A stretch of 64,000 bases of DNA from Sitta carolinensis (Eukaryota > Chordata > Aves > Passeriformes > Sittidae). The DNA lies in contig CM063284.1 of the NCBI GenBank assembly GCA_032173965.1, positions 106,672,410 to 106,736,409 on the forward strand. The letters are read 5' to 3'. Shown here in pieces: positions 39,401 to 53,700 of the stretch; within the stretch, counting starts at the first letter, position 1; each line of letters starts with the position of its first letter. The notes beneath the pieces were generated by a model that saw only the letters and a program-made list of their open reading frames with translations, made no database searches and was not told the DNA's origin. A program made the position numbers and the translations under genes.

Positions 39401-42400
39401 GGCCAGGCCTCCTACCTTATCCCTGTCAGGAGCTGTTCTGCACAACAGCAGATAGCTATCAATAAAGCTGGGCTTGCACTCACATTGTTAGACAATGACG
39501 CTTTAGATCAGTCTTGCCTCCATCTCTAAAGAGAATGGCATTACAGTCAAACTTCAGATTTACTATTTCTGATGGAAGCTATCTACCCTTGTCTCACAGG
39601 AGTAAACAATCACTCCAACATTATACTTATATCTATAGACACAACTATAATCTCAGACTGAAGTCTCAGTGGTTCTCTGTCAGTGTATCTAGGTCAGTGC
39701 AACAACCCACTTTTAAAAACATACTTCTCCAGATGAAGACGTTTGATATCCACAGTCTGGTAACTAGTTTCACTTTTGGTTTAATTGAATGGAAATCTGC
39801 CTTCAACAGCTTCCTATAACATGCCTTTAAATGCTACTGTAACATTTGGTGCAGTGAACACCACATTTATGAGTTTAAATAGTAGAAGTGAGTTATTTTA
39901 GCAATCAGACTTTTCTTTCTTCTGTTAACAAACTATTTGCAGATACTCCTATTGCCTTTCCATGTTATCTGAAATCCTGCTCAGCACAAGACCATGGTTT
40001 AAAAGTTAACTTCTTCATTGTGTACTACTCTCAAAAACTTCACATCTATTTCAAAATATCAAAAAGTTTATCTGTGTGTAACAAACACCAATCCCACTCC
40101 ATTCTGTACCCTCAGTCTTCCTTAGATAGGTGGGAGACCAGTAACAAGCACCAAACCCCTCCATTTTCTCTTTTTTATCCCCTTTATTCTTTTTTAAAGG
40201 CTGAAGTCTTGAACTATATCAGCACAGCCTGTAACCAAGGCCTCTCTGTCCATCCTGAAGACATCTTAGTACAATACACAAAATACTTGCTTTGTTTGGT
40301 GCTGGATGCTTTTAATTTAAATTAATGCAAAACAACAGTGGAACTTCTGTGGGGTAGGAAAGGATCACACCACTCTATGCCCAGCTAATAAATGATCATC
40401 TCAGCAACATGCTATTGCAGCTGCAAATAAACACTAAACCTAACATATAGCAGGCAAGGCACAGAACAAATACAGACCCCTCAATAATATGCAGTGCTAC
40501 ATGCTTTCAACGTTAGAACAGTAAATTAAAAGACAGCATACCTTAGATCCTACTTTTCCTGGACTGAGAGAGAAAACATAGACTTCACAACACTGCAGTG
40601 TGATTTAGCTGAATTTTGTTTTCAAGCACTCAACTTCAGTGTTAGGAACAACTGCCCAAAACACACAGACTTCAGAGTTGTACTGAAAGGAAGTACCTCC
40701 TCTTTCACAGAGAAACCACAAGGGGATCTGAAGGCAGGCTCTGCTGGAATGTCAGAACACTGCGTACCAACCCTGCTCTGCAGTGAGCTGAGCACGGGAG
40801 AGCTGCCCGTGACACCGCCTCACCAACGACTCTGACAACTCAGAAGGGAGGGTTTGGTTTTCAAAATGAATGGCTTTGTCCAACTGCCACAGAAATTCTA
40901 TCCTCCCAAAAATGTCATTTCTTATGGGACATTTGCCACAAAGCAGAGAAATGAGGTGCAAGTTTTCAATCAGAAGGTAGGGGTTAGTCTAACACCTGGC
41001 TAAAAATTAATATATAACCAAGGAGTTAGAAAAACACCGCTAAAGTAGAACTGGCATTTTTATGTAAACATCTCCTGATGCTTTCTGTAACAAAGTAAAG
41101 CAAACCAAGCCTGCCATTTGTTTTACACTACATCTATTCATATGAAGCTGATAGTTTCCAGGGTTGGCTACTCCAACAGGACATACTATCCTGAAAGACA
41201 GACCTTACAAAGCACTGCACTGTAACACATTACACTACAGAAAACCCATCACAGAAAGCATCACTGGGCATCCAAAGTGAGAATTCTGTCCTTTCTTTGA
41301 TTTTCATACCAAACAAAAACCCCTACCAAAAAATCTGAGGCAAAGAGTGGAAACCACAACCCCGATGCAGAGTTTGAGATGTATGCAGTTTGTCTATTCT
41401 AACAAGCTCATACAGTTGCAATTTTGCTGTTAGTACAATGCAGTCCCTATTGCTAGTGCCTTCTTGCATAAGCCAATCCTCTGTGATGTCCAGTTTGAAA
41501 TAGTGCTGAGTAAATCTGTTAATGTAGAATGAGATCTAAGAAGTTTTATAAAGAGCCAGGCCTGCCTCATGTCTTGAACCAAGAAAGAAATGTAAAGACT
41601 GAGTATTTTCCTCAAGGTGTATCTGTTTAGAAATGGACGAGTTCTATGTATTTTGCTAGCTAACTTCAAAGCACACTACTGCAGCACTAGTTCTACAGGA
41701 TAGACTTCTATGAAAAGTGCTGTTAAGAGTTTCTGCTTGCTACCTGGAATAGTACCAAATTGCTGCTTAAACTGCTACTGAAGTGGAAACTGAAACCAGT
41801 TGCTCTCAAGGAGAACTCACTCTGAAAATTCTCATAGTTTTAACCATACTTGAACTTCAATACAGGATGCTTCTCAGAAAGAAAACAAATTTTAGAAAAA
41901 GATTGATTTTTACTTCTACTCATAGGACTTAACTCCCACTAAGCACACATTAGTATATGATAAGAATATGTATAACCCTACTTTCCTCTTAACCTTCCAC
42001 CCCCAAAAAGCAGGAGCAGTTCTAGTTTCAGAATGTTTCTTTGCGAATATGCCTCAGGTATTCAAGGCACTAGATAAAGGAGTAAGTGATTTACGAATAG
42101 ACCTATGGCACATCAAAAAACTGCAAGTTTGACAGCTCACATTAAAGCAACAACAAAGTGTTCCCAAACAGATGCAATCAATTTCATGAACACATCTCCA
42201 GATTCCTCAAGCATGTAAATATTTTACACAAAACTTTCCGAGTTCTCATCTGCTTTCACACAGGCCCTTCTACAAAGAACCTCTTGCTGACTCACTACTC
42301 CCCAGCACCATCAAGCACAAGGGACTTGTGACAAATGTCTGCTATGTAAACATATGTTAAAGTCTTACATACTAACTCTTCATTTGCTAGAGTAAACCAG

Positions 42401-45400
42401 CTCCTGTAAAAATCATCACAGCCTTGGCTCATCCCAGGGAACAAAGGACTGATCTAAAATAGGTCATGCTTTACTTCAGCCATTGCTTCTTGCTCAGGTT
42501 TTCCCTCTCTCAGTGCCATAAGCCTGTCAGTTACCCAGATTCAGAGATCCATCAGATCTAAACTCAGCACAGTTAGAAAGCGAAAGCGACTTGAACTACT
42601 GCTACTGCAACTACTGAAAAGCAAAACAAGCCGTGATCACTTAATCAAGGAGGTAAGCTGAGCTCACTGGTGATAGGCAAAGGGTTATTTACTGTATCAC
42701 AAGACAGCATCAGTCTTCATCTCCGAAGTACAGCCAGCTGACTCTGCAGCATCAGAGTACCACATCTTACTGAGATCATCATATTCAAAACTGAAAACAC
42801 ACTCGGAAGGCAAACATAACAGCTGGCTTGCTATCAGACCCATGTACAGAAAACATCACCAATACAGTTTCTTTTTGTACAAAGGCTGAAAGACCCACAT
42901 ACACACAACCCAAACCCCATACATACCAACTTAAAGTCCAACTTAAAGTCCTGGTAATCTGTTCTCTTACATCCCAACCCTAAGTCTATAGAAGAAAGCA
43001 AAGACTTTGTAGAACAAGTCATACAACTGCCTCAGTCATTCCCCAGATGAACACAAGAGTTCATTGTTAGTCAACTGCAAACATTCACATCAAAGCTCAA
43101 GAGGACAAGTTTAGCAGGGCTGATTTTGAATGGCTACATTTCTTTCTTCTGAGCCCAAAGTTGTAGCATTTCCCTATATTTGATTCATTAATACAATTAA
43201 ATTTTGCTAATGAAGGAAAGGATCAGGTATGATCATAAAACTTAGAAAAATACAGCAGAAGCACTAGCAGAAGCAAGAGTCAAGCTATCGTCCACACAGA
43301 AGGAACTCTTAATTTGGCAGGATCATGTCAACTCAGGCAGACATTTAGGCCATAAGAGAACTCTTATTCAAGAGAAAAGCAGGAGATGCTGAGAGCACGC
43401 AGTACCCTTCTCCCAGAGTACATGTCTAATATAAAAATTCATCATTCAAGACTGCCGGGAATAACAGTTTCTGAAGTAGCCACATGCTAGGGACAAGGAC
43501 TGTTTGCCTCCCACCTTTCCCTCCTAAGACACTAACACTTCCTCCTCAACATGGACCTTGCTGCCTTCCTTCCCCTCTCCTGTTTCCACATTTGGCTATG
43601 TCACAGTCTGTTTATTCGGAGGCTGCTGAAGCACTGCAATTTTAACCAGTGGAGAATGTCACAGTTCCCAGCCTGGAACTTGTCTAAGAGTACATGAGCG
43701 AACCACAAAGACTAATTGCTGATTGCAGACCAGACAGCTGGTTTTGTTTTAAAACCTTGGATTTAAGCTTTTCTATCAGAGAAACTGCTTTCTTCAAAGT
43801 GTTTCTGCACAGTCAATACTTAAAAAAGCTCTTTCTGGTTTGTTTCTCAAGTGAGACTCAATGGCAATTTGAAGTCTTCCTCTCAAATGTATTTGTTTTT
43901 CACTTTTTACTTAAACGATTTAACTGTAATCTGATAAATATCATGAGGTCTACTTAGGTTTGAGAGCTGCAGAAGTTGCTAGTCTCCAGAGCCCATTCTG
44001 TCCCTACTTGTGTTCCAGTACTATAATAGTGATTAGTCAAATATTAGGACTTCAAAGAAAAAGCCTTCCGATTTTGTCATTTTCTGTGAAGTATTGTTTC
44101 TATTCCGAGTAATGATGAAACTAAATATGGCTGCAATTCGCTCTTGCCAATACTAATGCCAAAAAGAGCTGGGACTCAATAACATCTGCAGTGATGCATG
44201 CATTTGGGAGCCACATTTTGAGTTTCAGACCTACGAGATTATCAGAGAAAAACCATACCACAAGGATATTTCGCTGCCACTGTGAGGTTAAGCATTTATG
44301 TTTTCAGAGGCATACACCACACACAAGTAACTTTCCTTAAACTAAAAGCCTCATTGAAGCTGATCCATTATACTGATGCCAACAGAACCAGAACAGCATA
44401 CTACTGCATGCTTTCAGTAGGGACAATTTTTTGTCTTCTCCCTTTGAGGGACTGGAAATCTTTGAAGTTTGCAAATCTCACAGAGAGACCAGATTTTAAG
44501 AAGTAAGGGTTCTTAAGAATGCATACAGGAAACATCTTTTTAGTCTTAAGGACTGTTTTGAAAATAGATCTTAAGGCAGTTTTGATCTAACTACTTCCCT
44601 TAAGTATTCTTCTATATACAGCACTGATTACTTTGATCAACCCCTTTGTAATCTCTCCCCCACAGTTCTTCCCAACTGGATTATGGCAAATGCATGCAAT
44701 GTTTTCTCTTTTGAAGTAAATTTCATGTTTTTGCCATGTTTTTGTTGGCTCTTACTGGCTTACTAGTGCTGCTGGACTCTGTTGTTGACTCAGAGTGAAA
44801 ACAGCTTCCTATTAAAAAAAAATTAACAGTTCTGAAGCTGGCTTTCTGTTCTACAAGCTCTACATTGGGAATCTTGTTAATTATTCATTATGTATGAAGT
44901 CTAACTGACAGGTTTTTCTAAAAAGAAATTCCAAAATAAACATGCATGCTTGTACAGTAGTTCTGCATTTCTGAAAAACTCAGATGTCTTGGTTGCTACT
45001 TTTTATTTCATTTTGGACACTAACCAAATTGAAGTGAAAGATGTTACATAGGCCAGATAATCAACAGTGAGTTTTACAATGCTATGCTGAAGTTCTTATC
45101 TCCAAATAAAATCCATCTTAGAAAGCATTCTTTGCTGTTTCTGTTATAGCCCAGAACATGTTCTTCCCACATTTTCAGTATTAAAGAATTAGACTTCAAA
45201 GTCCAATACAGACACAAAAATCCCACTTCTACTTCAGACTATAGAAGGACTTGGATCATTAGGAAGATTTTCCCTTCTTAGGGATGATTTTCCTCTGAGA
45301 CACTGCTTCTGCCCTTATTCCTAAGTAGACAATAGCCAACAGACTTCAGTCAGGTCCTGGGTAGGTTAATAAGACATTTCCTGAAATCAGAGCATGTCTC

Positions 45401-48400
45401 ACAGACATTTGTCCAGCAGTTAGAGCAGACAGATAAATATGCTCCGGAGTACAGAAATTCAATGCAGATCTAGATAATCCCAATGTTCTCATTTAGTGGA
45501 ACAGATCTTTTCTCCTTAGGAATGATTTCAAATACTTTTGTCCTTATGTGATAGGGACTTTATGTTGTTGCTGTGTGTATTTAGGTTTTAAAATATTTTT
45601 TTAAGAACATTGCAGCAAAGCTATTTACTGTTAAGTCTCCTATTTACTACTCCCCTATATGCAATCCAGTAGCATCTACAGCTCAGAGGAAGAAGACATC
45701 CCAGATTAAACTTCTAAGAAACTCTTACAAACTTCTCCAATAAAACACACTGACTGCTAGAAGAGAACTTGTAGATTTGATGGAAGTTTTAAGTCCTCCC
45801 CGCCCCAAGCTGAAACAGAATCTGACAGGCTAGAATGACACATCATTTTTTAGATTCAATAAACTGCATATGTGAAAAGCACTGACCATATATTACCAGC
45901 TGATCCTTGACACATGGTTCCTTGAAATTTTCTAACACTACTGTACTCGACTGCCCCTTAAGTATTTGTATGTCTAAGGATTCTTCAAACTAGAGAAGAG
46001 AGGGCTCAGGGCAAATCTCATCTATACAAATATCTGAAGGGAGGATGAAAAGACTGCTGGTGCCTGGCTCTTCTCAGTAGTGCCCAGTGCAGGACAGGAA
46101 GGAACGGGCACAAGCTGAAAGGCAGGAAATCCCCTCTGATTGTCAAGAAACATTTTTTCACTGTGGCAGTGACAGAGCACTGACACAGGCTGCCCACAGA
46201 TGTTATAGAGCCTTTATCCTTGGAGATACTCAAAAAGCCATCTGGACACGGTCCTGAGCAACCAGCTCCAGGTGGCCTTGACTGAGCAGGGGCGGGTGGG
46301 CCAGAGGACCTCCAGAGTTCCCTTCCAACCTCAACCATTTCCATTTTGTTCTTCTGTGAAACCAGGGTTTAGGCCTTAGCCCAAAATGTCACTTCAGAGA
46401 CAGAGGAGATACAGGTCAGACAAAACTAGCTTTCTGCTATCCATAGGCACAGATGCCTGCTGTCTAAGGTTTCCAGTTGTCTGAAAGGCTCAAGCCAGCT
46501 CATTTTAACCTCAATTTGATTTGTCTGACCTTGCAGCAAGGTGTTTCACTGGAAAAACACACAATGCAATTTGGATGCATAGCACAGGATACACCCATAA
46601 TTAATAATCTTGGCATTTCCAGAAAGGTATAAACTACTAACATACATGGATTACTGCATTACCTAGATGAGGTATACTATTATCTTGACAACTCAAGATT
46701 TTTCCTCACCACAATGATAAAAGCCTTATTTATGGGTGTCCCATTAGGTTATGTCTATAAGGTCAAACCCATCAAGTTCCTGCAGATGCTTTTCTGCTAC
46801 TGCAGCCCTGCACAAGATTAGTTATATATTTCATATTACATATTAGATACAATATTTCCAGACGAGATAAGTAGTTTTGTTCTCTCTACCCTTTTCTCCC
46901 ACCATAGTGGTTGACTCAAAAAACAGGAATGTACAATAGTGACACCATTGTATTTCAAGATTAACTAGAAGTTGTATTCGTATTTAAAGGTCAAACATAT
47001 TTGCATTAGATTTTGTTGTGGAAGCAGTGTAGCTTTGGAAACACAAAACTCCCTGAAGCAGATGAAAAAGTTTGCAATCTACTTCTATGTTAAAAAGTAC
47101 CCCTACATTATGAAGGTACACTGCAGACCCTCTTCAAATAGGAATGGTCTGAAGCCATTCTGAAAGTCTCCTAGCATACCTATGGATCCAAGAGTTATTG
47201 CACTGATGTCCACATTTTAACATTATTAATGTAGCCCTGACAAGCATGGGGGGGGGGGGAAACATTCCTATCCAAAAACAGAGTCCACATTTACCTTACA
47301 ACTGGCTTAACATGAAGCTATGCAAGCAAAGTAAGCAAATCACAGGTGTCACTCCTAAAGACAAGACGTTCAGATGAGGGCTATGATTAGAAAGCCAGGC
47401 ATCCTCTTTGAACTAGACTCATCAGGATATTCAAAACAAATGGATACACTTTGTTTGTAAGAGGGGCTCTACCTTACCATTTCTTTGCAGCAACATTCAG
47501 TTCACTATAAATCAAGCATAATTTGTTTTGTGTGCTAATCAACCAGCCTGGGTAGCATAGGTCTATATTTCCCATTCGTACATAACACCGAAAGCATTTA
47601 TTATTAAAGTTTATTATTGCTGCTTTTCAAGAAGAGTGACATTAAGAACAATACAAGCAATATAGAGAAAGAGTTTATTAATATCCCCTTATGAACAAGC
47701 ATGGCATGTACCTTCAAGGAAAAATACAATACCAGTGATTTACTCTCAGGGCGTAAATACTTTCTGAACACAGTCCATTTACCAATTCTAGTGATATCGT
47801 CAGTGACTCAGCAGCTAGCATTATACTAAGGCATTTCATCACTGGAGAGCAGAGCAAGCAGAGATAACACACTTCTGTAACTAATATTAAAACAAATAAA
47901 GATTTTAAAGTCACTGGTTTTATAGGGAGGTGGGGAGAGGGAGGCCAACAAGTACACATTCGATCATAAGATTAAAAGAACAGACAAGGTCAAATTCCAC
48001 AATTGCTTACCTTGATTGTAAAAATGGTATCAGCTCTAATAAGTCAGAATAAAAAAAAATTAAAAAGGTGCAAAAAGCAGTTCTGGTCGAAATACCATGA
48101 CTGTGACCTGGTGAAGTTTAGGTTAAAACCAAAAAACACAGTGGACAACACATCTTCCCATAAGCACTAAAACTGTCAAAATGGAAATAATCCATTTTTT
48201 TCTTCATAGCTAGAAGACCTCTGTATTTCATGGAACCAGAAGTGACTAAAATAAGCCAACTAAAAAAAACCAGAAAGAACAGCACAAAAGGAAGTTTAGA
48301 CTCAGTCAATCTCCTTTATTCAAGGAAAGGCTGCACATGGAGAGCTTAGTAGCCCATAAGGCAAGCGATCTGCTATCGCTGATGTTTAAGGAAGCTAATA

Positions 48401-50755
48401 AAACTAAAATATACTAAAATCCCACCACATGACAAATTTAAGATGACTGAACAACTGTTAAATGACACGAAGCCTTAAGTTACCTATGCTGCCCAGAAAT
48501 ACTGCCTTTAAAACAGCTTCATGCAAAATACATGCATATTAAGGGATTAAATATTCTGTCTCCCCCAAGAGAATGTGTTAATATCCAGTACTGGATAAGC
48601 TACATGAAATTTATTTTTCATATGTGTAGAAATTTTTTTTAATTATTACTCTCATAAAATTGCTTTTATCAGACTTACATAGATCAAGAGGCCTTATTTT
48701 CTTATACGTTAATTTTTCATAAATTAAGTTTCAAGAAAGAGAGGTCAAGGAGAACAATACATCTTGAGAGAATTAGTAAACATGTGTATCCAGAGTTATT
48801 CAAGTTTGGTGTTCTGATGTTTTATGCAGCTGAGACACAAAACCAGACCACTTGGCCAGACTGTGACTGCAGTTCATTATCTCACACACTTGCATGCAAA
48901 ATCCCAGCAAACAAAGTTAACAGGTATGGTGCTATGCACAGAGGTTCAGCCTTATATTCTGCTTTTTGTTGCTTCATCTTTTTCCTGAATGTTCCCAGTC
49001 CTTTGCTGACAATACACTGGCTGGCCAGGAGCAAACAAGTTTTAGAACTCTGCTGTTCAACCATTCTTCCAAAACACACCAGGTACAAACTAAGCCAGAA
49101 CATGGAAAACAAGCTGATCAGTTTTACGTGCCATGATGACATCACAATGACATCAGAAGAATAAAAGTGTGCACCCTTCTCACTCCAGTTTGTTTTCCAA
49201 GCATGAGAGGAAAACAAACAATATTCTCATAGCACTAAGAAGTGAAAACACTTAGAGAAAATCTCTGTCTTATACATTTCTTTTTCTGCTAGTCTCCATC
49301 AGCTTGGAGACAAGAGCATAATTTTGCAAATACATTCATAGAAAACAGAATTCCTAATTCATATTTGAGAAGCTGACTCTATCAAGAACTATTCCATTAA
49401 ACTTGATTGCTGCTTGTTTTTTTTCCCCTGCAGCCTCAGCTAAGACTGTTTTCTCAACATTAAAAATTAAGTACTCAAACAAGTGGTAGACAAGACCTTA
49501 GAAGTAAACCTCAGAGCAGGAGCTGCAGAAGCACATTAAGGAGGAGTCTCATTTCAAACCAGTATGTTTTTACATTGTGTTTCCCCAGAGGCCCATGAAT
49601 GGATTCCAAGTCAGTTTACACAAGGCTGCTTAACAACCGCCAACAAAAAACACATCTACAGGCCAAGCTTTGAATAAGCATTAACCCACTGTGGAAAGTG
49701 CAAGAACAGGTTAGCAGTGGGCTGCCAGTTGGGCTACAGAGAGAGAAGCAGGGAATGCCTTCAGACAAGCCGTCTGACCAGCTTCCATGCAGGCTCTTTG
49801 AGCTACAGATCACAGAGTGTTTCCCTGTCGCTGGAAGTCACTATGTCACTTTGTACACTTCAAAGCCAATCTCTTTCCTTGTACCTGGTGATATGTTGCA
49901 TTAACAATCTTGAAGAAAACAAATAAAAAAAACAAAACCCCCCCAAACCCACCAAAAAAATCTCCAAAGTTGGGACCCTGCTGTACTAGAAATACCAGAG
50001 GCATTTGCCTATTACCCTATAGTAACATCTGAGTGTCCTTCTGTGAGTCAGAACCATCTTTCAACCAGAAGCCTTTCCAATACAGCACTTGACCAAAAAT
50101 CTTATCGACTGCTTCAAAACCTATCAAGTGCTTCAAAAAAAAGCACTCTGTCAACACACATAATACCCTTTCATAAAAGAACAGCAGTAATATTTACTTA
50201 TCTTTTCACTGAATGGAGACTCAGTATTTCTTATTTTAAAAAGCTTCTGTCTGGGCTGCTGCTTAGCTTCACTTCCCACCCTGGTGACCTATTGAGTCTT
50301 GGCTGCTTGTTTTGAATTGAAACCACAACATGGCTCTCGGGAAATTTCAGAAAAAAAGTTGTTTTATTCTTTAACTCTCCTACCTCTGAGATACTTCAGA
50401 CTCACTAAACTCCTCCCTCTCCCTGTAAGGACATTGTCCTCACAGATCTGTAGTTAGTTTTATACCTGCAAGGCTGCAGTACAGTGGGAGGAAAAAAATG
50501 CTTTCAGAGGAAGAACACTATGCCATCCACAAACATCTCACTATAAAGTAATTCCAACCTTAATATCTTCACTATAGAGCTTTAGCCCAGATGAAAGACA
50601 TGTGCATATACAGAATCCAGAAACTAGTACAGCAAGAATTATCAAGGCATGAGTAGAACTGTCAACATTCTAGCAGGAGAAAAAAAACAAATTACTTTCC
50701 TGTCAGTAGCTTTGTTCTCTTATACACCCTGCCTATACAATGTTCCACAACACTT

Positions 50756-50797
<42 letters not shown>

Positions 50798-53700
50798 TAT
50801 ATTCCTCTACATAAGGGAAAAATTTACCAGTCTTTACTAGGGAGCCCATCTGAGCATAGAGAACTTTCCAATGAACTTGCAACTTTCAAACAAGGTTCAT
50901 GCTGGACTAGGTATTTCTAGGTCATTTCCACTCATTTGGAGAAGGGAAGAGGTCTGTTACCGACACGAGCCAATAAAGATTTTCTTGATGTAGGTACACC
51001 TCGATTCTCTCAACATCAAACAGCTCTTGCTGTGTTCAGTACAACCATCAACTGTCTGAAAACTGTTCTCCTCCTTTACACAAGTATACAACCTGAACAG
51101 AATTCCAGTAGTTCAAGGCAATGCCTACAGGCCTTGACACACTGAGGTTCTCCCTTGATCTCCACTACTTTCAGCAAGAGCAGAACGGAAAGAACAACGT
51201 TAATTCCTCTGTGCTCCAGTGATTGAAAGGAATAAAAAAAATTTAAAAATAGGGCTATCACTTGTTTCTAAGCACAAAGAGAAAAGATAAGAAAAACGAA
51301 GGCACTGTTTTTATCTCCTGAGGGACTAGGGACTCTACTGTTCTAGGTCTAGTTGAGTAGCCAGGCAATACATGACCCCCTTATTAGACCTAACTCAGAA
51401 ATCTTATCACTAACCTCTTTTTTTAGATTCCCTGATTTTATTTGAGTCCCTCACCCCTCTTCATCTCTCCCTCCCACACACCAGAGGCTCCCAAGACCTT
51501 ATAGAGGTTAATGTAGCTGATGATATTGCCAGCTGGAAGAAAAGGACTGCTGATGGATGCCAGGACTTCTCTAGCAGATTTGCATAGAGTGCCTTTATCA
51601 GCATTTCTCACTTGAATGCAGATTTGCATCACTGCTCTCCTCACCTGCATCCGCACAAAGAAACAGATAATAAAATTTCTCATTAAGGAGTCATGTGGAC
51701 ATAGCCTACAGGCACCTTCTTCATTCACAATACAGTAAGATAGTAAGTAGGTTTAAGTGATAACAGCCGTGCTCATACCTGTCTCCCAGAAGACAAATCA
51801 GAAATATATTAAAGACAACTATTTGTACATCAAAGAGAATGCAAGCATTCACTCACAAGAACACACACAGACACATCTAACCTTCAGACATTCAGTTATG
51901 TTTCCAAGAAATCTTAAATAAACTAAGGCAGTGCACTGAACTTCCAGAGATTGGTATTTACCAGTTAAACTGTGTGCACATTTTTTATTTACAGGATGTA
52001 AATACAAGAGAGAGCACATTACGCCATGGTAAAGATAACTAAGTTCAAGGACTATGACCCACAGTATTTTGATATTAAAAAGTTTCTGTAGAAGCGACAA
52101 GCTTAATTTGTCATGACAAATTCTTCATAGCTGAAATATACAATTCATTTAGCACAAAAAATGAAGACACCTTTCCTGAATTCCTTATCTCATCAACTAA
52201 GGCTTTTCACCAGCTTGTAAACAAGTCCCCTTTTTAAGACAAAAACAAACTACAAAGAATGACAACGTATGCAAAGGCTGAAGATCAAAGCCACAAAGAG
52301 ACTACAAATGAAACCATCTTACAACCGTTATCCGTTCTACACTCATGTAATATGAGCTCTTAATTTACTGTTACATATAACCCTTGATGATAAAAGTGAA
52401 ACTTAAGAGTTAAGATACTCATCTACACACTTTACCTAAGCACTGGTTAGTGAAAGAAACAAGGTAAAAAAAGGAAAAAGCTAATTTCTTTAAATAAATA
52501 AATTTTTCTCTATCAATTTCACACAGCTTCAGTACAGGCAGTTCAAATACTACTAAAAAGAAGAGATTTAAACTCATTCAGAAAATCTAGCAGAGAGAAC
52601 AGCGTGAAAAGAACCTTAAGTTCAACTCCTCCTACAACTGGATAAAATAACTCAGGACACAAAAACGACTAGAATGAAACTGCTTTAGGAATGTAGGTTC
52701 TGATATTTGCTAGAAATAGTCCAAGGCAAACCCTGCTCCGAAACACTACTTACTAACCTTGTGCCAAAGTCACTGCAGAAAACGTTTCAAGTTGTGCTGG
52801 CTGGCTCCGACACCAACGCCCCAGTAAATACTTAGATTAAAGCAACCAAGTTACACTCTCTTTTTGCCCTCACATGTTTTTACTATTCGGCAAAAAGTAG
52901 CCGCGCTCGCATCCGCTTGACACTGAAGGGTTCATCCCAATGTCAAGAAGGAACGGAGCCACGAACAGCGGCCCCGACCCATCACGAACGCTACGTACCG
53001 CGGGACGATTTCGGGCGGCCCCGTTCCGAGGGAAGCCGCCCGGGCTGCAGCGGCGGCGGCAGCCCCTGCCGGGCGAGCACACGCCGCGCGCGGCCCCTTC
53101 ACCTTGCACCACACGCCGCGGGCTCCGCGGCCGCCCCGGCGCGGCGCAGGGCGGGGCGGGGCGGGGGAGTCGCGGCCGCCCCGCGCAGCCGGGGCGCGGC
53201 TCCGCTCAACGCCGCTCCCGCCGGGCTCCGCCGGGCGCGGGGCGGCGGCGCAGGAGGAGGAGGAAACCAGCCCGAAACGGCGGGGCGGCCACGCCGGCTC
53301 CCAGCCCGGCTAAAAATGGCCTGACAGACCGAGCGCGCCCGCCCCTGCCGCGCCCCCGCCCCGCCGCCGAGGAAGGGGCGCTGCCCAGCGCTCACCGCCG
53401 CGGCTCCCGGGGCGGCCCCGCGGGATGTGCGGGATCCCGAGCCCTGCGGGGCCGCCCCGCACGGAGCCCCGCCGCAGTGGGTTATTTTTGGAAGCTCCCC
53501 CCGCCCCCGGCTCTGCGGCGTCACAGCCGCTCCCGCGGCGCGGAGGTCACGCCTTTGCCGGCGCGGTGGCGGCCAGCGCGGGGCTCTGCGGCCGCGGCCC
53601 CCGCCCGGCCCCGGGCCGCGCCGCCCGGAGCGGCCCCGCACGGCGGCACCGGCGCAAGGAGAGCAGCGCACAGACGGAGTGATCGGAGATCACGCTCATG

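Larger units (their letters stand above)
35661..52894 (-). other. Long intron, part 3' of the CpG island
   Basis: 17 kb of AT-rich intron. Recognised elements are a CR1 3' end at 46005-46365, a 12-G run at 47248-47259, a (TA)n at 50757-50798, and an unassigned GC-richer block at 39100-39490 ending in AATAAA. Numerous open frames of up to 145 codons lack any family signature. Confidence 0.7.

Noticed and set aside
39888..40325. 145-codon plus-strand open frame
   Set aside because: Longest frame in the AT-rich intron, but no family motif, no promoter or splice context; length is within chance for this much sequence.
46018..46344. 108-codon minus-strand open frame
   Set aside because: Antisense reading of the CR1 3' end; not a gene.
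50757..50798. Regular repeat considered as a CRISPR-like or satellite array
   Set aside because: Simple (TA)n microsatellite in a vertebrate intron; no spacers.
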